Assembly: GCA_963827315.1 (NCBI GenBank)
Contig: CAWHAL010000001.1
Location: forward strand, 62,001 to 126,000
Source: CAVXEF01 sp963827315
Lineage (GTDB): Bacteria; Planctomycetota; Phycisphaerae; Sedimentisphaerales; Anaerobacaceae
Length of the DNA stretch: 64,000 nt
Direction: 5' to 3'
The position numbers and the translations under genes are program-made. Below the pieces are notes generated by a model. It had not been told where the DNA came from. It ran no database searches and was given only the letters and a program-made list of their open reading frames with translations. Shown piece by piece: positions 1-8,942 of the stretch. How positions within the stretch are numbered: position 1 is the stretch's first letter; each line of letters opens with the position of its first letter.

Positions 1-144
1 TTGAAGCGCAGTATTATGGGGCGCGAAGTAATTGTAGCCGTCACAAATGGCAAACTTGACTTCGGCCCGTGGGAGCAAATCTTCTACGGCGAATTCGACG
101 GCAAAAGGAAAAAAAGAGTTCTTGTAAAAATCATCGGCGAGTAG
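1..144 (+). CDS. C-terminal end of a YjbQ/UPF0047 family protein (partial)
   Basis: The window opens inside a reading frame that ends at a TAG at 142-144. The 47 visible residues include GREVIVAVTNGKLDFGPWEQ, then an FYGEFDG segment and a basic tail ending KIIGE. This matches the C-terminal beta-rich part of the YjbQ (UPF0047) family, a small trimeric fold with thiamine-phosphate synthase side activity in some members. The 5' part lies outside the window, so the start and catalytic residues cannot be judged. The physiological role of the family is poorly known. Confidence 0.75.
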   Translation: MKRSIMGREVIVAVTNGKLDFGPWEQIFYGEFDGKRKKRVLVKIIGE

Positions 145-191
145 ATAATTAGGCCGTCGAATCGGATATAACTTTAGGAAGGAGTTAAATT

Positions 192-590
192 ATGGCAGAA
201 GCAGCCCAAAAGCCGCAAGGAACAGGTGGTACTGAAGAGGGCAAACAACAAGCCCAGCCGAGCGCGGAAGTCAGCAAAGATGCTCGTATGTGGGCGATGT
301 TGTGTCACCTGCTGGGACTTTTTACCTGCTTTATCGGCCCACTGATTATCTGGTTGATAAAAAAGGATGAAGACCCGTTTGTCGACAACCAGGGCAAAGA
401 GGCTCTGAACTTTCAGATTACCGTAGCCATTGCAGGGATTGTGTCCGTAGCACTGACAGTTGTTTGTATCGGGGCTTTCTTAGGAATTGCGGTCTCCATT
501 GCGGACTTGGTCTTTGCTATCGTTGCTTCTGTAAAGGCAAACAGCGGCGAGGCGTATCGCTATCCGGTAAGTATAAGATTCATCAAATAA
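192..590 (+). CDS. DUF4870 domain membrane protein
   Basis: The product is 132 residues with a low-complexity hydrophilic N-terminus (about 1-30) followed by the DUF4870/Tic20-like core. The core begins MWAMLCHLLGLFTCFIGPLI, continues with a charged KKDEDPFVDNQGKEALNFQ loop, and then has two more hydrophobic helices, giving about three membrane segments. The ATG at 192 is preceded by a strong AGGAAGGAG ribosome site at 176-184. Family members are small inner-membrane proteins of unknown function; the conserved loop between helices 1 and 2 is diagnostic. It is probably monocistronic, since smpB begins about 110 bases downstream. Confidence 0.85.
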   Translation: MAEAAQKPQGTGGTEEGKQQAQPSAEVSKDARMWAMLCHLLGLFTCFIGPLIIWLIKKDEDPFVDNQGKEALNFQITVAIAGIVSVALTVVCIGAFLGIAVSIADLVFAIVASVKANSGEAYRYPVSIRFIK

Positions 591-698
591 AGAATTGAGT
601 TCATCGGGGCTGCGATTACACAAGCATAGTACTTTGTCACATACGGTTTGAGGGGTTATCCCTTGCAAAATCTGCATCTGCGGGCTATCATAGCTTAA

Positions 699-1184
699 AT
701 GGCAGCGAAATCGCGCAAGGAGAATGCCGACCGAAGCCCGGCAGCGGTCAACAAAAAGGCCTATCACAACTACGAACTCACAGAAAGGTTTGAAGCGGGC
801 CTGTCGCTGCTGGGTACGGAGGTAAAATCTCTGCGGGCCGGTCAGGCCGATTTGGCAGGTTCATACGCGAGGGTCGAAGACAGACAGGGCTGGCTCATCG
901 GCACCAACATAGCGAGGTACGACAAAGCCGGCACAGCCGGTCACGAACCGACAAGAAAAAGAAAATTGCTGCTGCACAAGAATGAGCTTCGCAGGATACA
1001 GACAAAGCTCGACCAGCGTGGCTTTACGCTCATTCCGCTGCGGATTTACTTTAACGACAGAGGCCTGGCAAAAGTTGAGCTGGCACTGGCCAGGGGCAAA
1101 AGAAAATACGACAAACGGACAAAAATCGCTGAACGCGAACAAAAGAGAAGTATCGACAGGGATATGAAGAGGTATCGCAAATAA
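699..1184 (+). CDS. smpB: SsrA-binding protein SmpB
   Basis: This 161-residue protein is the tmRNA partner that brings SsrA RNA to stalled ribosomes in trans-translation. The OB-fold core is clear: YELTERFEAGLSLLGTEVKS, then the LRAGQADLAGSY segment, the RKRKLLLHKNEL helix, and IPLRIYFNDRGLAKVELALA. The basic C-terminal tail (KRKYDKRTKIAEREQKR) mimics the codon-anticodon duplex in the decoding centre. Length is typical (about 155-165). No tmRNA gene was recognised in the window. Confidence 0.96.
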   Translation: MAAKSRKENADRSPAAVNKKAYHNYELTERFEAGLSLLGTEVKSLRAGQADLAGSYARVEDRQGWLIGTNIARYDKAGTAGHEPTRKRKLLLHKNELRRIQTKLDQRGFTLIPLRIYFNDRGLAKVELALARGKRKYDKRTKIAEREQKRSIDRDMKRYRK

Positions 1185-1258
1185 GTTTGTCGTGGATTCG
1201 ACAAGCTCACCACAAGTCAATTAACCAACGCTTTTTGGATTTTATGGAGTTTTGGGAA

Positions 1259-1648
1259 ATGGCTGAAGAAGAAAAAAACCAGGAGAAAAAAATCATAGTA
1301 GATGAGGACTGGAAGCAACAAGCTCAGAAAGAAAAAAAGATATTAGCTGCCCAGGAAAAAACCGAGAAGAAAAAAACAGGCAAAGACAAACCTGAGCGTC
1401 CCCCCCTGCCGAATGGCAATTTTGCCGCGCTTATAAGTATGCTCACCACGCAGGCGCTGTTTGCCCTGGGTGTGCTCAAAATCGAAGGACAGGAGAGAGA
1501 ACCAGACCTTGAGATGGCGAAATACAATATCGATATGCTCGAAACACTCCAGGAAAAGACCAAAGGCAACCTGACCGAAGAGGAAAAGAAGGTCCTCGAA
1601 AATACTCTCAACCAGATTCGAATGGCTTACGTAAAAGTTGCGGGGTAA
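1259..1648 (+). CDS. DUF1844 domain protein
   Basis: The product is about 129 residues. The frame is open upstream to 1187, but I prefer the ATG at 1259 because GGAG at 1246-1249 sits nine bases before it and the protein then starts MAEEEKNQEKKIIVDEDWK, the usual beginning in planctomycetes. A lysine- and glutamate-rich N-terminus leads into the DUF1844 core (PPLPNGNFAALISMLTTQAL, then a helical stretch to the C-terminus). The role of DUF1844 is unknown. It ends five bases before trpC, so the two are probably co-transcribed. Confidence 0.85.
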   Translation: MAEEEKNQEKKIIVDEDWKQQAQKEKKILAAQEKTEKKKTGKDKPERPPLPNGNFAALISMLTTQALFALGVLKIEGQEREPDLEMAKYNIDMLETLQEKTKGNLTEEEKKVLENTLNQIRMAYVKVAG

Positions 1649-1653
1649 GCGCC

Positions 1654-2457
1654 TTGGCGGACATATTGGACAAGATAATTGCTGATAAAACTGCTGAAGT
1701 AAGCTATCGCAAATCTCAGATGAGCCTCGAACAGCTCGAGAAGCGAATACGCTCGATGCACAAGTGCCGCAACTTCTACAAAGCAGTTACAAAACGCAAT
1801 GCCCGCGGGATAAACGTCATTGCTGAGGTCAAAAAGGCATCTCCCTCAGCTGGTGTTATCTGCGAAGATTTCGACCCTGTAGCGATTGCGCAAACTTATC
1901 AGAAATGCGGCGCCGATGCCATCAGCGTTCTTACCGACGAGAAATACTTTCAGGGCAGGCTCGAATACATTGAACAAATCAAAGATGCAGTGGACCTGCC
2001 GATTCTGCGAAAGGATTTTATCATCGACCCGTGGCAGTTGTATGAATCGCGTGCTGCCGGTGCTGATGCGGTTCTGTTAATAGCTGAAGTGTTGAAGACC
2101 GCCGAGATTTCCGATTTGATGATACTTGCGGCTGAACTGACGCTTACCGTTCTTTTGGAAGTGCACGACGCGGATACTCTGCTTTCCATCCGGAGTTTCC
2201 TGGGTTTTCCCAAAAAAGGTTACAGCGTCCTCGGAATAAACAATCGAAACCTCAGAACAATGGAGGTTGACCTGGGAACGAGCTACCGATTAGCTGAACT
2301 TGTCGATAACAAAGACGAGCTCGTCGCCGAAAGCGGCATAAAGAGGCGCGCTGACGTTGAGCGGCTTAAAGCTCTCGGCGTCAAGGCTGTGCTAATCGGC
2401 CAGGTGCTGTGCGAAAGCCCAAGCATCGAAGACAAATTCCGCGAGCTTTTCGGTTGA
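1654..2457 (+). CDS. trpC: Indole-3-glycerol phosphate synthase
   Basis: This 267-residue TIM-barrel enzyme converts CdRP to indole-3-glycerol phosphate in tryptophan synthesis. Visible motifs are VIAEVKKASPSAGVI (phosphate and catalytic Lys region), ILRKDFIIDPWQLYESRAAG with the catalytic Lys, LLEVHD, LGINNRNLRTMEVDL, and VAESGIKRRADVERLKALGV with the phosphate-binding IGQVL. The likely start is the TTG at 1654, five bases after the DUF1844 stop. No other trp gene is present, so the pathway is split in this genome. The neighbours give no obvious regulatory link. Confidence 0.96.
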   Translation: MADILDKIIADKTAEVSYRKSQMSLEQLEKRIRSMHKCRNFYKAVTKRNARGINVIAEVKKASPSAGVICEDFDPVAIAQTYQKCGADAISVLTDEKYFQGRLEYIEQIKDAVDLPILRKDFIIDPWQLYESRAAGADAVLLIAEVLKTAEISDLMILAAELTLTVLLEVHDADTLLSIRSFLGFPKKGYSVLGINNRNLRTMEVDLGTSYRLAELVDNKDELVAESGIKRRADVERLKALGVKAVLIGQVLCESPSIEDKFRELFG

Positions 2458-2497
2458 TGCAGCTACTCGAAAAGCCGCCGATATTGGACGCAGCAAA

Positions 2498-3625
2498 ATG
2501 ACTGAAGATATGAAACACCAGGATAAAAAACCTTACCGCGGCGAGGTTGCCTACATCTATGCTTACGACCTTGCCTACGATATGAAGCGCCAGCCTGTCG
2601 AGCACATCTTATCTCAGCCTGCAAGGAACTACTTCATCGAGCCAAGCAAGCGCAGCCCCCGACAGATGTTCTTCCATCGGCCGCAGGTCGCTGATTTTCC
2701 CGCTCAGACAAAGCAACTATCCGACGGTCAGGTAGTCCCCGTCAGGCGAACTGTCAAGCTCTTTAGTATCGGTGCAATCAGTATCGCAGTCCGCGTGCCG
2801 TTCTCCGTCGCAAACATAGAGGAACTTGTCACCTACCACGACCTGAAATTCGCCGACGGAACCCTTGAACAGGACATACACGAACTGGCGGAGGCGGTCA
2901 GACACGACCTCGAACTTCATTGCATCCGTCCCGTGCCCACAATCACGCAGGCCGAGGCATACACCGTTTTCTGCCTTACCGGCCTTCCGCAAACAAGCGA
3001 CGGCGAAAATCCCTCAGCCGAGCAGTGGCTAAAGGCCAACCGCCGACAGGTTGCAGCGCTGTTGACCGAGGAGGAAGACGCCGCGGACCTCTCCGAGCAG
3101 GAAATGGCTGAGTCCACTCAGCTCTACATAAGCTATTACAACAGCGACCTGGTGGTTGTCGACTGGGGCTCTGCGCTAGTTGTCGGTCAGGGGGCAGCGA
3201 TTGATGACGTCCTGCACATTATGGAACTCGCCAACGTCCAGTTGGTCGAGCTTGCAGCTTATGACCGTATCCTCGACGATTCGCTCCAGGTCTCTTATCA
3301 GGATATCACACAGAGACGATTTCACTCCAGCAGAGACGTGCACAGGAGATTGCGCGAGATGCGGATAGACCTGTCGCGGATGAGCGATGAACTATCGAAT
3401 ATAACAAAGTTTTTCGGCGACTGGCACCTGGCACAAATCCACGCGAATTTGGCCAGCCGGTTTCACCTCGGCGACTGGCACCGAACCATAGATGAAAAGC
3501 TCCGCATGCTCGGCAATCTTTACCAGATTCTCCAGCAGGACAGGTCCAATTTCATGATGCTTGTGCTCGAAGTTACTATTGTTTTGCTCTTTGTTATCGA
3601 CCTTCTGCTGCTGTTTTTCCACTAA
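2498..3625 (+). CDS. RMD1/DUF155 family protein with a C-terminal membrane anchor
   Basis: The 375-residue product has the RMD1 (DUF155) layout: a long soluble part, here with the VKLFSIGAISIAVRVPFSV segment near residue 85, a helical region rich in R/D/E (about 255-345), and one C-terminal hydrophobic helix (LEVTIVLLFVIDLLLLFF) anchoring it to the membrane. Eukaryotic homologues support mitochondrial gene expression; the bacterial function is unknown. The ATG at 2498 is used; an alternative ATG lies four codons on. It follows trpC by about 40 bases. Confidence 0.75.
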   Translation: MTEDMKHQDKKPYRGEVAYIYAYDLAYDMKRQPVEHILSQPARNYFIEPSKRSPRQMFFHRPQVADFPAQTKQLSDGQVVPVRRTVKLFSIGAISIAVRVPFSVANIEELVTYHDLKFADGTLEQDIHELAEAVRHDLELHCIRPVPTITQAEAYTVFCLTGLPQTSDGENPSAEQWLKANRRQVAALLTEEEDAADLSEQEMAESTQLYISYYNSDLVVVDWGSALVVGQGAAIDDVLHIMELANVQLVELAAYDRILDDSLQVSYQDITQRRFHSSRDVHRRLREMRIDLSRMSDELSNITKFFGDWHLAQIHANLASRFHLGDWHRTIDEKLRMLGNLYQILQQDRSNFMMLVLEVTIVLLFVIDLLLLFFH

Positions 3626-3643
3626 AGTTTCTGCAATCAACTT

Positions 3644-3658
3644 TAAGCCACAGGCTTA
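3644..3658. repeat. Short hairpin TAAGCC-ACA-GGCTTA
   Basis: Perfect 6-bp arms around an ACA loop, just upstream of the TauE/SafE gene. It has the same layout as the hairpins at 6206-6222, 8921-8935 and 58526-58542, and shares the GCC-ACA-GGC core with the REP array at 56.5-57.1 kb. Confidence 0.6.
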
Positions 3659-3690
3659 TAAATCTGTGACGGAAGGAGGCTTTACGGATT

Positions 3691-4050
3691 ATGAATATAG
3701 TATTTCTTCTATTGCTTGGCGTGCTGGCCGGGGTTTTCAGCGGCCTGATTGGTATCGGCGGAGCGATAATCATTGTTCCGTCACTTGTGCTTTTGCTCGG
3801 CCTCTCACAACATATGGCTCAGGGTACAACGCTGGCTTTGATGGTTCCACCCATCGGCCTATTAGCAGCCTGGACATATTATAAGGCCGGCTTTGTCGAT
3901 TTGAAGATGGCAGGCTTTATATGTATCGGCTTCTTTCTAGGCGGACTTATCGGCGCCGAAATTGCTACTATAATTCCCGACCAACTTTTAAGGAAGATTT
4001 TTGGAGTTGTACTGCTTCTGGTATCGCTGAAGATGATTTTCGGCAAATGA
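3691..4050 (+). CDS. Half-size TauE/SafE family membrane protein
   Basis: The 119-residue product corresponds to one of the two internal repeats of a normal TauE/SafE anion exporter (about 250 residues). Its N-terminal helix carries the family pattern GVLAGVFSGLIGIGGAIIIV, followed by three further hydrophobic segments and the end LRKIFGVVLLLVSLKMIFG. A GGAAGGAGG ribosome site precedes the ATG. Half-size members are thought to dimerise; the substrate (sulfite, sulfoacetate or another anion) cannot be inferred. Confidence 0.8.
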   Translation: MNIVFLLLLGVLAGVFSGLIGIGGAIIIVPSLVLLLGLSQHMAQGTTLALMVPPIGLLAAWTYYKAGFVDLKMAGFICIGFFLGGLIGAEIATIIPDQLLRKIFGVVLLLVSLKMIFGK

Positions 4051-4134
4051 ACAAAGGCAACCGGCTACCCATAATACGTCAGAAAAAAGGGAGTTACCAT
4101 TCGTTTTAGTTGTGCAGAAACACAACGAAATCAA

Positions 4135-5880
4135 CTACTCTTTTTCCACAGCTTTTTGAATTCTGGCCCACTCGTCCTTGAGTGTAACGGTGCGATTGAA
4201 GATGAGTTTGCCGTCGCGGCTATCAGGGTCAACACAGAAATAGCCGAGCCGCTCGAACTGGTAACGGCTCATCGGTTTTGCATCGGCCAGAGACGGCTCG
4301 ACACGGCAGGATTTTAAGACCGCCAGTGAATTTGGATTCAGGTTCGATTTGAAATCAGCGCCTTCTTCCACGTCATCAGGATTTTCACTGTTGAACAGAT
4401 GCGAGTAAAGTCGCACCTCGGCCTCAACAGCGTGCGGGGCTGAGAGCCAGTGCAGAGTTGATTTGACCTTTCGGCCCCCGCTCTTGTCTTCGACAAGAAG
4501 ACGCGGGGGGGTATCGCCGCCGCGAGTGGCTGGGTCGTAGGTACAATGAAGCTCCGTAATCTCACCCTTGGCGTCTTTCACCACGCCTGTACATTTGATG
4601 AAATAGGCGTATCGCAGGCGAACTTCCCGTCCCGGCGCCAGACGGTAGAACTTCTTGGGCGGAGCTTCCATAAAGTCATCCCGCTCAATGTAAAGCTCCC
4701 GTGAGAAGGGAACCTTACGTACACCAGCGATTAGGTCTTCGGGATTGTTAACGGCCTCGAGCTGTTCGACCTTGTCTTTGGGGAAGTTATCGATTATTAC
4801 TTTTAATGGCTGAAGCACCGCCATTACGCGAGGGCTGGTCTTATTCAAGTCTTCACGGAGGCAGTGTTCCAGCAATGCGATATCAATAGTACTGTTGAAT
4901 TTGTTGACTCCGATAACCTGGCAGAAATTCCTGATAGATTCCGGCGAATAGCCACGTCTCCGCAGGCCGCAAATGGTCGGCATCCTCGGGTCGTCCCAGC
5001 CACTGACTCTGGCATCCTGCACTAATTGCAGCAGCTTTCGCTTGCTCATCACTGTGTAGCTTAGGTTCAGCCGGGCAAACTCAATCTGCTGCGAATGAAA
5101 AACACCGAGCCGGTCGAGGAACCAGTCGTACAAAGGCCGATGATTTTCAAATTCAAGCGTGCAAATCGAATGAGTAATCTTTTCGATGGAATCTTCAAGG
5201 CCGTGAGCCCAGTCGTAGGTCGGATAGATGCACCACTTGTCGGCCGTGCGGTGATGGGTTGCGTGCAAAATGCGATACATAACCGGGTCACGCATATTCA
5301 GATTCGGATGCGCCATATCTATTTTGGCCCGCAGTGTTCGTGAGCCGTCCACAAATTCACCTGCCCGCATTCGTTCAAACAGATTGAGATTTTCTTTTAC
5401 GCTGCGGTTTCGGTAGGGACTGTTCTTTCCGGGCGTGACAAGCGTGCCGCGATATTCTCTGATTTCGTCGGCGTTCAGGTCGCAGACGTACGCCTTGCCG
5501 GCCTTGATAAGCTGAACAGCATATTCGTACATCTGCTCGAAGTAATCGGAGGCATAATAGAGCCTATCGACCCAGTCGAAGCCGAGCCAGCGGACATCCT
5601 CGATAATCGCATCGATATATTCCTGTTCTTCCTTTGTCGGATTGGTGTCGTCGAAGCGCAGATTGCACGTGCCGCCTTTATTTTCCGCTGCGATGCCGAA
5701 ATTCAGGCAGATACTCTTTGCGTGTCCGATGTGCAGATAGCCGTTCGGCTCAGGCGGAAACCGTGTCGCAACGCGCCCATCCCATTTGCCGCTCTTTATA
5801 TCCTCAGCGACAATGGCCCTGATAAAATCAAGCTGGACCTTTTCTCCATTCGAACCTTTTCCGCTATCTACCTTATCCAC
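4135..5880 (-). CDS. glnS: Glutaminyl-tRNA synthetase
   Basis: This 581-residue class I synthetase charges tRNA-Gln. The Rossmann part carries RFPPEPNGYLHIGHAKS (HIGH motif, about residues 41-57), the LRFDDTNP segment, and the KMSKS-type motif VMSKRKLL; the C-terminal anticodon-binding beta-barrels follow. Length is close to the E. coli enzyme (554) plus an insertion. Around residues 458-469, between the CTYDP strand and GGRKVKSTLHW, the DNA contains a 35-base palindromic element (4475-4509) that also occurs in the gene at 32186. The gene converges on the TauE/SafE gene and is divergent from clpB. Confidence 0.96.
   Translation of the reverse strand: MDKVDSGKGSNGEKVQLDFIRAIVAEDIKSGKWDGRVATRFPPEPNGYLHIGHAKSICLNFGIAAENKGGTCNLRFDDTNPTKEEQEYIDAIIEDVRWLGFDWVDRLYYASDYFEQMYEYAVQLIKAGKAYVCDLNADEIREYRGTLVTPGKNSPYRNRSVKENLNLFERMRAGEFVDGSRTLRAKIDMAHPNLNMRDPVMYRILHATHHRTADKWCIYPTYDWAHGLEDSIEKITHSICTLEFENHRPLYDWFLDRLGVFHSQQIEFARLNLSYTVMSKRKLLQLVQDARVSGWDDPRMPTICGLRRRGYSPESIRNFCQVIGVNKFNSTIDIALLEHCLREDLNKTSPRVMAVLQPLKVIIDNFPKDKVEQLEAVNNPEDLIAGVRKVPFSRELYIERDDFMEAPPKKFYRLAPGREVRLRYAYFIKCTGVVKDAKGEITELHCTYDPATRGGDTPPRLLVEDKSGGRKVKSTLHWLSAPHAVEAEVRLYSHLFNSENPDDVEEGADFKSNLNPNSLAVLKSCRVEPSLADAKPMSRYQFERLGYFCVDPDSRDGKLIFNRTVTLKDEWARIQKAVEKE
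4475..4509. repeat. Intragenic palindromic element, copy 1 (inside glnS)
   Basis: A GC-rich stem (CCCCCGC at one end, GCGGGGG at the other) surrounds an inner hairpin CTTGTC-TTC-GACAAG. On the opposite strand it is nearly identical to 32752-32785. It is read in frame and adds about a dozen residues (TPPRLLVEDKSGG region) not expected in GlnRS. Confidence 0.8.
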
Positions 5881-6153
5881 TTAATTGTGCTCCGTCTCTT
5901 AGAAACAAAATTGGTCGGTTTGAGTAGTTTAGCAAATTGTGTTTCGACAGCAAAGCCAATTCATCTGTTTCAGTGTTCCTCTTTGCCACAATGGACTTGG
6001 CCATGTCCGACGGCACTGTGGCTGCTTTTCTCACCGTTATCAAGCGAATCCTATCGCCCAGATGCACAGGCAGCAGGCACCTGCCAAACTGGCACGGAGC
6101 CGATTAGGTAAGCAATCATAAATACCTGTTTACAAACAGCTTATGCTTTTTGG
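5881..6153. other. Gene-free stretch between glnS and clpB
   Basis: No convincing gene on either strand; the short open frames here lack ribosome sites and recognisable sequence. A small palindrome CTGTTT-AC-AAACAG lies at about 6126-6139. Divergent promoters for glnS and clpB are expected here and in the element that follows. Confidence 0.5.
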
Positions 6154-6196
6154 TTGATTTGGGCACGGTGTTTGCTCTAATGTATTCGAGAATACA
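6154..6196 (+). promoter_or_regulatory. Candidate clpB promoter with an overlapping palindromic operator
   Basis: TTGATT (6154-6159), a 16-base spacer and TCTAAT (6176-6181) form a sigma70-like promoter. The last base of the -10 begins a palindrome TGTATTC-GA-GAATACA (6181-6196), placed where a repressor would block initiation. It is not a CIRCE, HAIR or CtsR box. Function is inferred from position only. Confidence 0.45.
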
Positions 6197-6205
6197 TAAC
6201 GATTT

Positions 6206-6222
6206 ATACGCCTACGGCGTAT
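6206..6222. repeat. Short hairpin ATACGCC-TAC-GGCGTAT
   Basis: Perfect 7-bp arms in the clpB leader, 24 bases before the start codon. It could be part of the leader's regulation or simply a copy of the dispersed short hairpin family seen at 3644, 8921 and 58526. Confidence 0.6.
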
Positions 6223-6245
6223 TAATATTTTGAGGGAATCGGGTT

Positions 6246-8825
6246 ATGAAATTCGACAAATTCACGTTAAAGGCTCAGGAATCGCTGGCGACTGCTCAGC
6301 AGATAGCGATGGCCAGGTCCCACACTGTTCTTTCGCCGCTGCACCTGTTAAGTGCCGTTTGTAGTGACGAGGATGGTGTCGTCGTTATGATACTCAAAAG
6401 GATTGGCACCAACATCGGCCGGCTGACGGATATGATAGAGGGTGAGCTTAACCGCCTGCCACAGGGCTCCACCAGCTCTCAACTCCTGCCCGACCCAGCT
6501 TTCAACAAAATAGTTCTCGATGCCCAGAACCGCGCCGATGCGATGGGCGATGAGTATCTCAGCGTGGAGCATCTGTTTCTTTCACTTGTCTCGGTTCAGA
6601 GTGACGCTAAAGAGATTCTGCGGCTCAACTCGGTGGAGGAAAAGGATATCGAAAACGCTTTAAAGGATATTCGAGGCGGTGAAAAGATAACCGACCAAAG
6701 TCCCGAAGGCAAATACAAAACCCTCGAACGCTACGGCATCGACCTTCTGGAGATGGCGCGAAAAGGAAAGCTCGACCCTGTCATCGGCCGGGATGAGGAA
6801 ATCCGCCGATGTATGCAGGTCTTAAACCGCCGAACGAAAAACAATCCGGTGTTGATTGGCGAACCCGGCGTCGGCAAAACCGCGATTGTCGAAGGCCTCG
6901 CCCAGCGGATAGTTGCCGGTGATGTCCCTACGGGTTTAAAAAATAAAAGGATTATCGCCCTCGATATGGGTGCATTGATTGCCGGCACGAAATTCAGGGG
7001 CGAATTTGAAGACAGGCTGAAAGCGGTACTGAAGGAAGTTGTCGCCGCTGAGGGCCAAATCATACTTTTCATTGATGAGTTGCATACCGTTGTCGGCGCC
7101 GGCAAAGCTGAGGGCGCGGTCGATGCCGGCAACTTGCTGAAGCCCTCGCTTGCCCGCGGTGAGCTACGCTGCATCGGCGCAACCACAATTGACGACTATC
7201 GAAAGTACGTGGAAAAAGATGCTGCACTTGAAAGGCGATTTCAGCCGATTCTGATTGACCCGCCGACAGTTGAAGAGACGATAGCCATACTTCGCGGGCT
7301 GAAAGACCGCTACGATACGCACCACGGCGTCCGGATTACCGATTCAGCGCTCGTTGCCGCTGCGACGCTGTCGAACCGCTATATCACCGACCGCTGGCTG
7401 CCGGACAAGGCCATCGATTTGGTTGATGAAGCGGCATCGAGACTGCGAATCGAGAATGACTCGCTACCCGCTGAGCTGGACGATATCCGAAGAAAAACCG
7501 TTCAGCTTCAAATCGAGCGCGAAGCGCTGAAGAAAGAGACCGATGATGCGAGCAAAAAACGATTGAAAAATACCGAAAAGGAGCTCTCTGACCTGCAAAA
7601 GCGGGATGCCAAGCTTACAAGTCAGTGGGAAGGCGAAAAAGCCGAGATAAACCAGATAAAACAGCTAAAGGAAAAAATCGAGGACGCCCAGAACCAGTTT
7701 GAAACCGCCCAGCGCAAAGGCGAGCTGGAAACCGCCGCCCGTTTGAAGTACAGCACAATAGCCGATTTGAAGAAACAACTCGAAGAAAAGGAGGCTCAAC
7801 TTTCCAAATCGGACCGCTCTATTATCCAGAACGAGGTAACGCAGGAACACATCGCCGAGGTCGTATCAAAATGGACGGGCGTACCGGTTGCGAGGTTGCT
7901 GAGCGGTGAACGCGACCGGCTGATGAAGATGGAAGAGCATATTCGTAAACGGGTAGTCGGCCAGGACGAGGCGGTAGAAGCCCTGTGCAACGCCGTCCGC
8001 AGAAACAGGGCAGGCTTGGGTGACCCGAATCGGCCGATAGGAACGTTTCTGTTTTTGGGGCCGACCGGCGTTGGAAAAACCGAACTTTCAAAGGCACTGG
8101 CTGATTTTCTCTTCAACGACCCAAACGCTATGGTCCGCATCGATATGAGCGAGTTTATGGAGCAGCACTCCGTTGCGCGTCTTATCGGCGCACCGCCCGG
8201 CTACGTCGGATACGAAGAAGGTGGCAGACTGACGGAAGCAGTTCGGCGAAAACCCTATTCAGTAATCCTGCTTGACGAGATTGAAAAGGCACATCCGGAC
8301 GTCTTCAACGTCCTGCTGCAGGTCTTCGATGACGGCCGACTGACCGACGGAAAAGGCAAAACCGTCGATTTCAAAAATACCGTTATCATTATGACCAGTA
8401 ATATCGCCAGCCAGCAGATTCAAAAGCTGACCGAGGAATCCGGTTCCGACTGGGAAATCGAGGCCCATGTCAAAGACGCACTCAAGCAGCACTTTAAGCC
8501 GGAATTTCTGAACCGTATCGACGAGATAATCGTCTTCCATATACTCACAAAGGACGATTTGAAAAAGATTGTCGATATCCAGCTTGGCTATCTTGTCCAG
8601 CGTCTCGATTCGCGCAAGATTAAGGTCGAAATTACCGACAGCGCCCGTGAGCAGATTATGAACGAGGGCTATGACCCTGTCTTTGGCGCAAGGCCTCTGA
8701 AGCGTACCATCCAGCAGCGTCTGGAAAATCCGTTAGCCGCTGAGATTTTGTCCGGAAGATTCACCGAAGGCGACAGCGTAAAAATCGACGCCAAGCAGCA
8801 CAAATTCATATTCGAGAAAATATAG
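6246..8825 (+). CDS. clpB: ATP-dependent chaperone ClpB
   Basis: The 859-residue Hsp100 disaggregase works with DnaK to resolubilise protein aggregates. Domains in order: Clp N-domain (1-145); AAA1 with Walker A GEPGVGKT (205-212) and Walker B IILFIDELH; the long coiled-coil M-domain (about 400-530); and AAA2 with Walker A GPTGVGKT (605-612), Walker B VILLDEIEKAH and the sensor-2 region GARPLKRTIQ. The pore loop GYVGYEEGG is visible. It starts at an ATG preceded by TGAGGGAATC. It is transcribed alone and ends in a strong terminator; the upstream palindrome suggests stress control. Confidence 0.97.
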   Translation: MKFDKFTLKAQESLATAQQIAMARSHTVLSPLHLLSAVCSDEDGVVVMILKRIGTNIGRLTDMIEGELNRLPQGSTSSQLLPDPAFNKIVLDAQNRADAMGDEYLSVEHLFLSLVSVQSDAKEILRLNSVEEKDIENALKDIRGGEKITDQSPEGKYKTLERYGIDLLEMARKGKLDPVIGRDEEIRRCMQVLNRRTKNNPVLIGEPGVGKTAIVEGLAQRIVAGDVPTGLKNKRIIALDMGALIAGTKFRGEFEDRLKAVLKEVVAAEGQIILFIDELHTVVGAGKAEGAVDAGNLLKPSLARGELRCIGATTIDDYRKYVEKDAALERRFQPILIDPPTVEETIAILRGLKDRYDTHHGVRITDSALVAAATLSNRYITDRWLPDKAIDLVDEAASRLRIENDSLPAELDDIRRKTVQLQIEREALKKETDDASKKRLKNTEKELSDLQKRDAKLTSQWEGEKAEINQIKQLKEKIEDAQNQFETAQRKGELETAARLKYSTIADLKKQLEEKEAQLSKSDRSIIQNEVTQEHIAEVVSKWTGVPVARLLSGERDRLMKMEEHIRKRVVGQDEAVEALCNAVRRNRAGLGDPNRPIGTFLFLGPTGVGKTELSKALADFLFNDPNAMVRIDMSEFMEQHSVARLIGAPPGYVGYEEGGRLTEAVRRKPYSVILLDEIEKAHPDVFNVLLQVFDDGRLTDGKGKTVDFKNTVIIMTSNIASQQIQKLTEESGSDWEIEAHVKDALKQHFKPEFLNRIDEIIVFHILTKDDLKKIVDIQLGYLVQRLDSRKIKVEITDSAREQIMNEGYDPVFGARPLKRTIQQRLENPLAAEILSGRFTEGDSVKIDAKQHKFIFEKI

Positions 8826-8860
8826 TTCCGTCACCCGCTGGAACACTAAACTGTAATCAA

Positions 8861-8892
8861 AAAGCCCGTTGTCACAAACAACGGGCTTTTTT
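8861..8892. terminator. Rho-independent terminator after clpB
   Basis: A perfect 12-bp stem AAAGCCCGTTGT / ACAACGGGCTTT with a 5-base loop, followed by a T run and preceded by an A run. It can work in both directions and also serves the minus-strand lipoprotein gene at 8943. Confidence 0.9.
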
Positions 8893-8920
8893 AATCCTGA
8901 TACAACTACAAAAACAGTTT

Positions 8921-8935
8921 TACGCCACAGGCGTA
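8921..8935. repeat. Short hairpin TACGCC-ACA-GGCGTA
   Basis: Perfect 6-bp arms between the clpB terminator and the end of the lipoprotein gene. The core is identical to that of the hairpin at 58526-58542, almost 50 kb away. Confidence 0.65.
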
Positions 8936-8942
8936 CAAGTTT

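Noticed and set aside
6154..6245. CIRCE, HAIR or CtsR element before clpB
   Set aside because: The palindromes do not match any of these consensus sequences.
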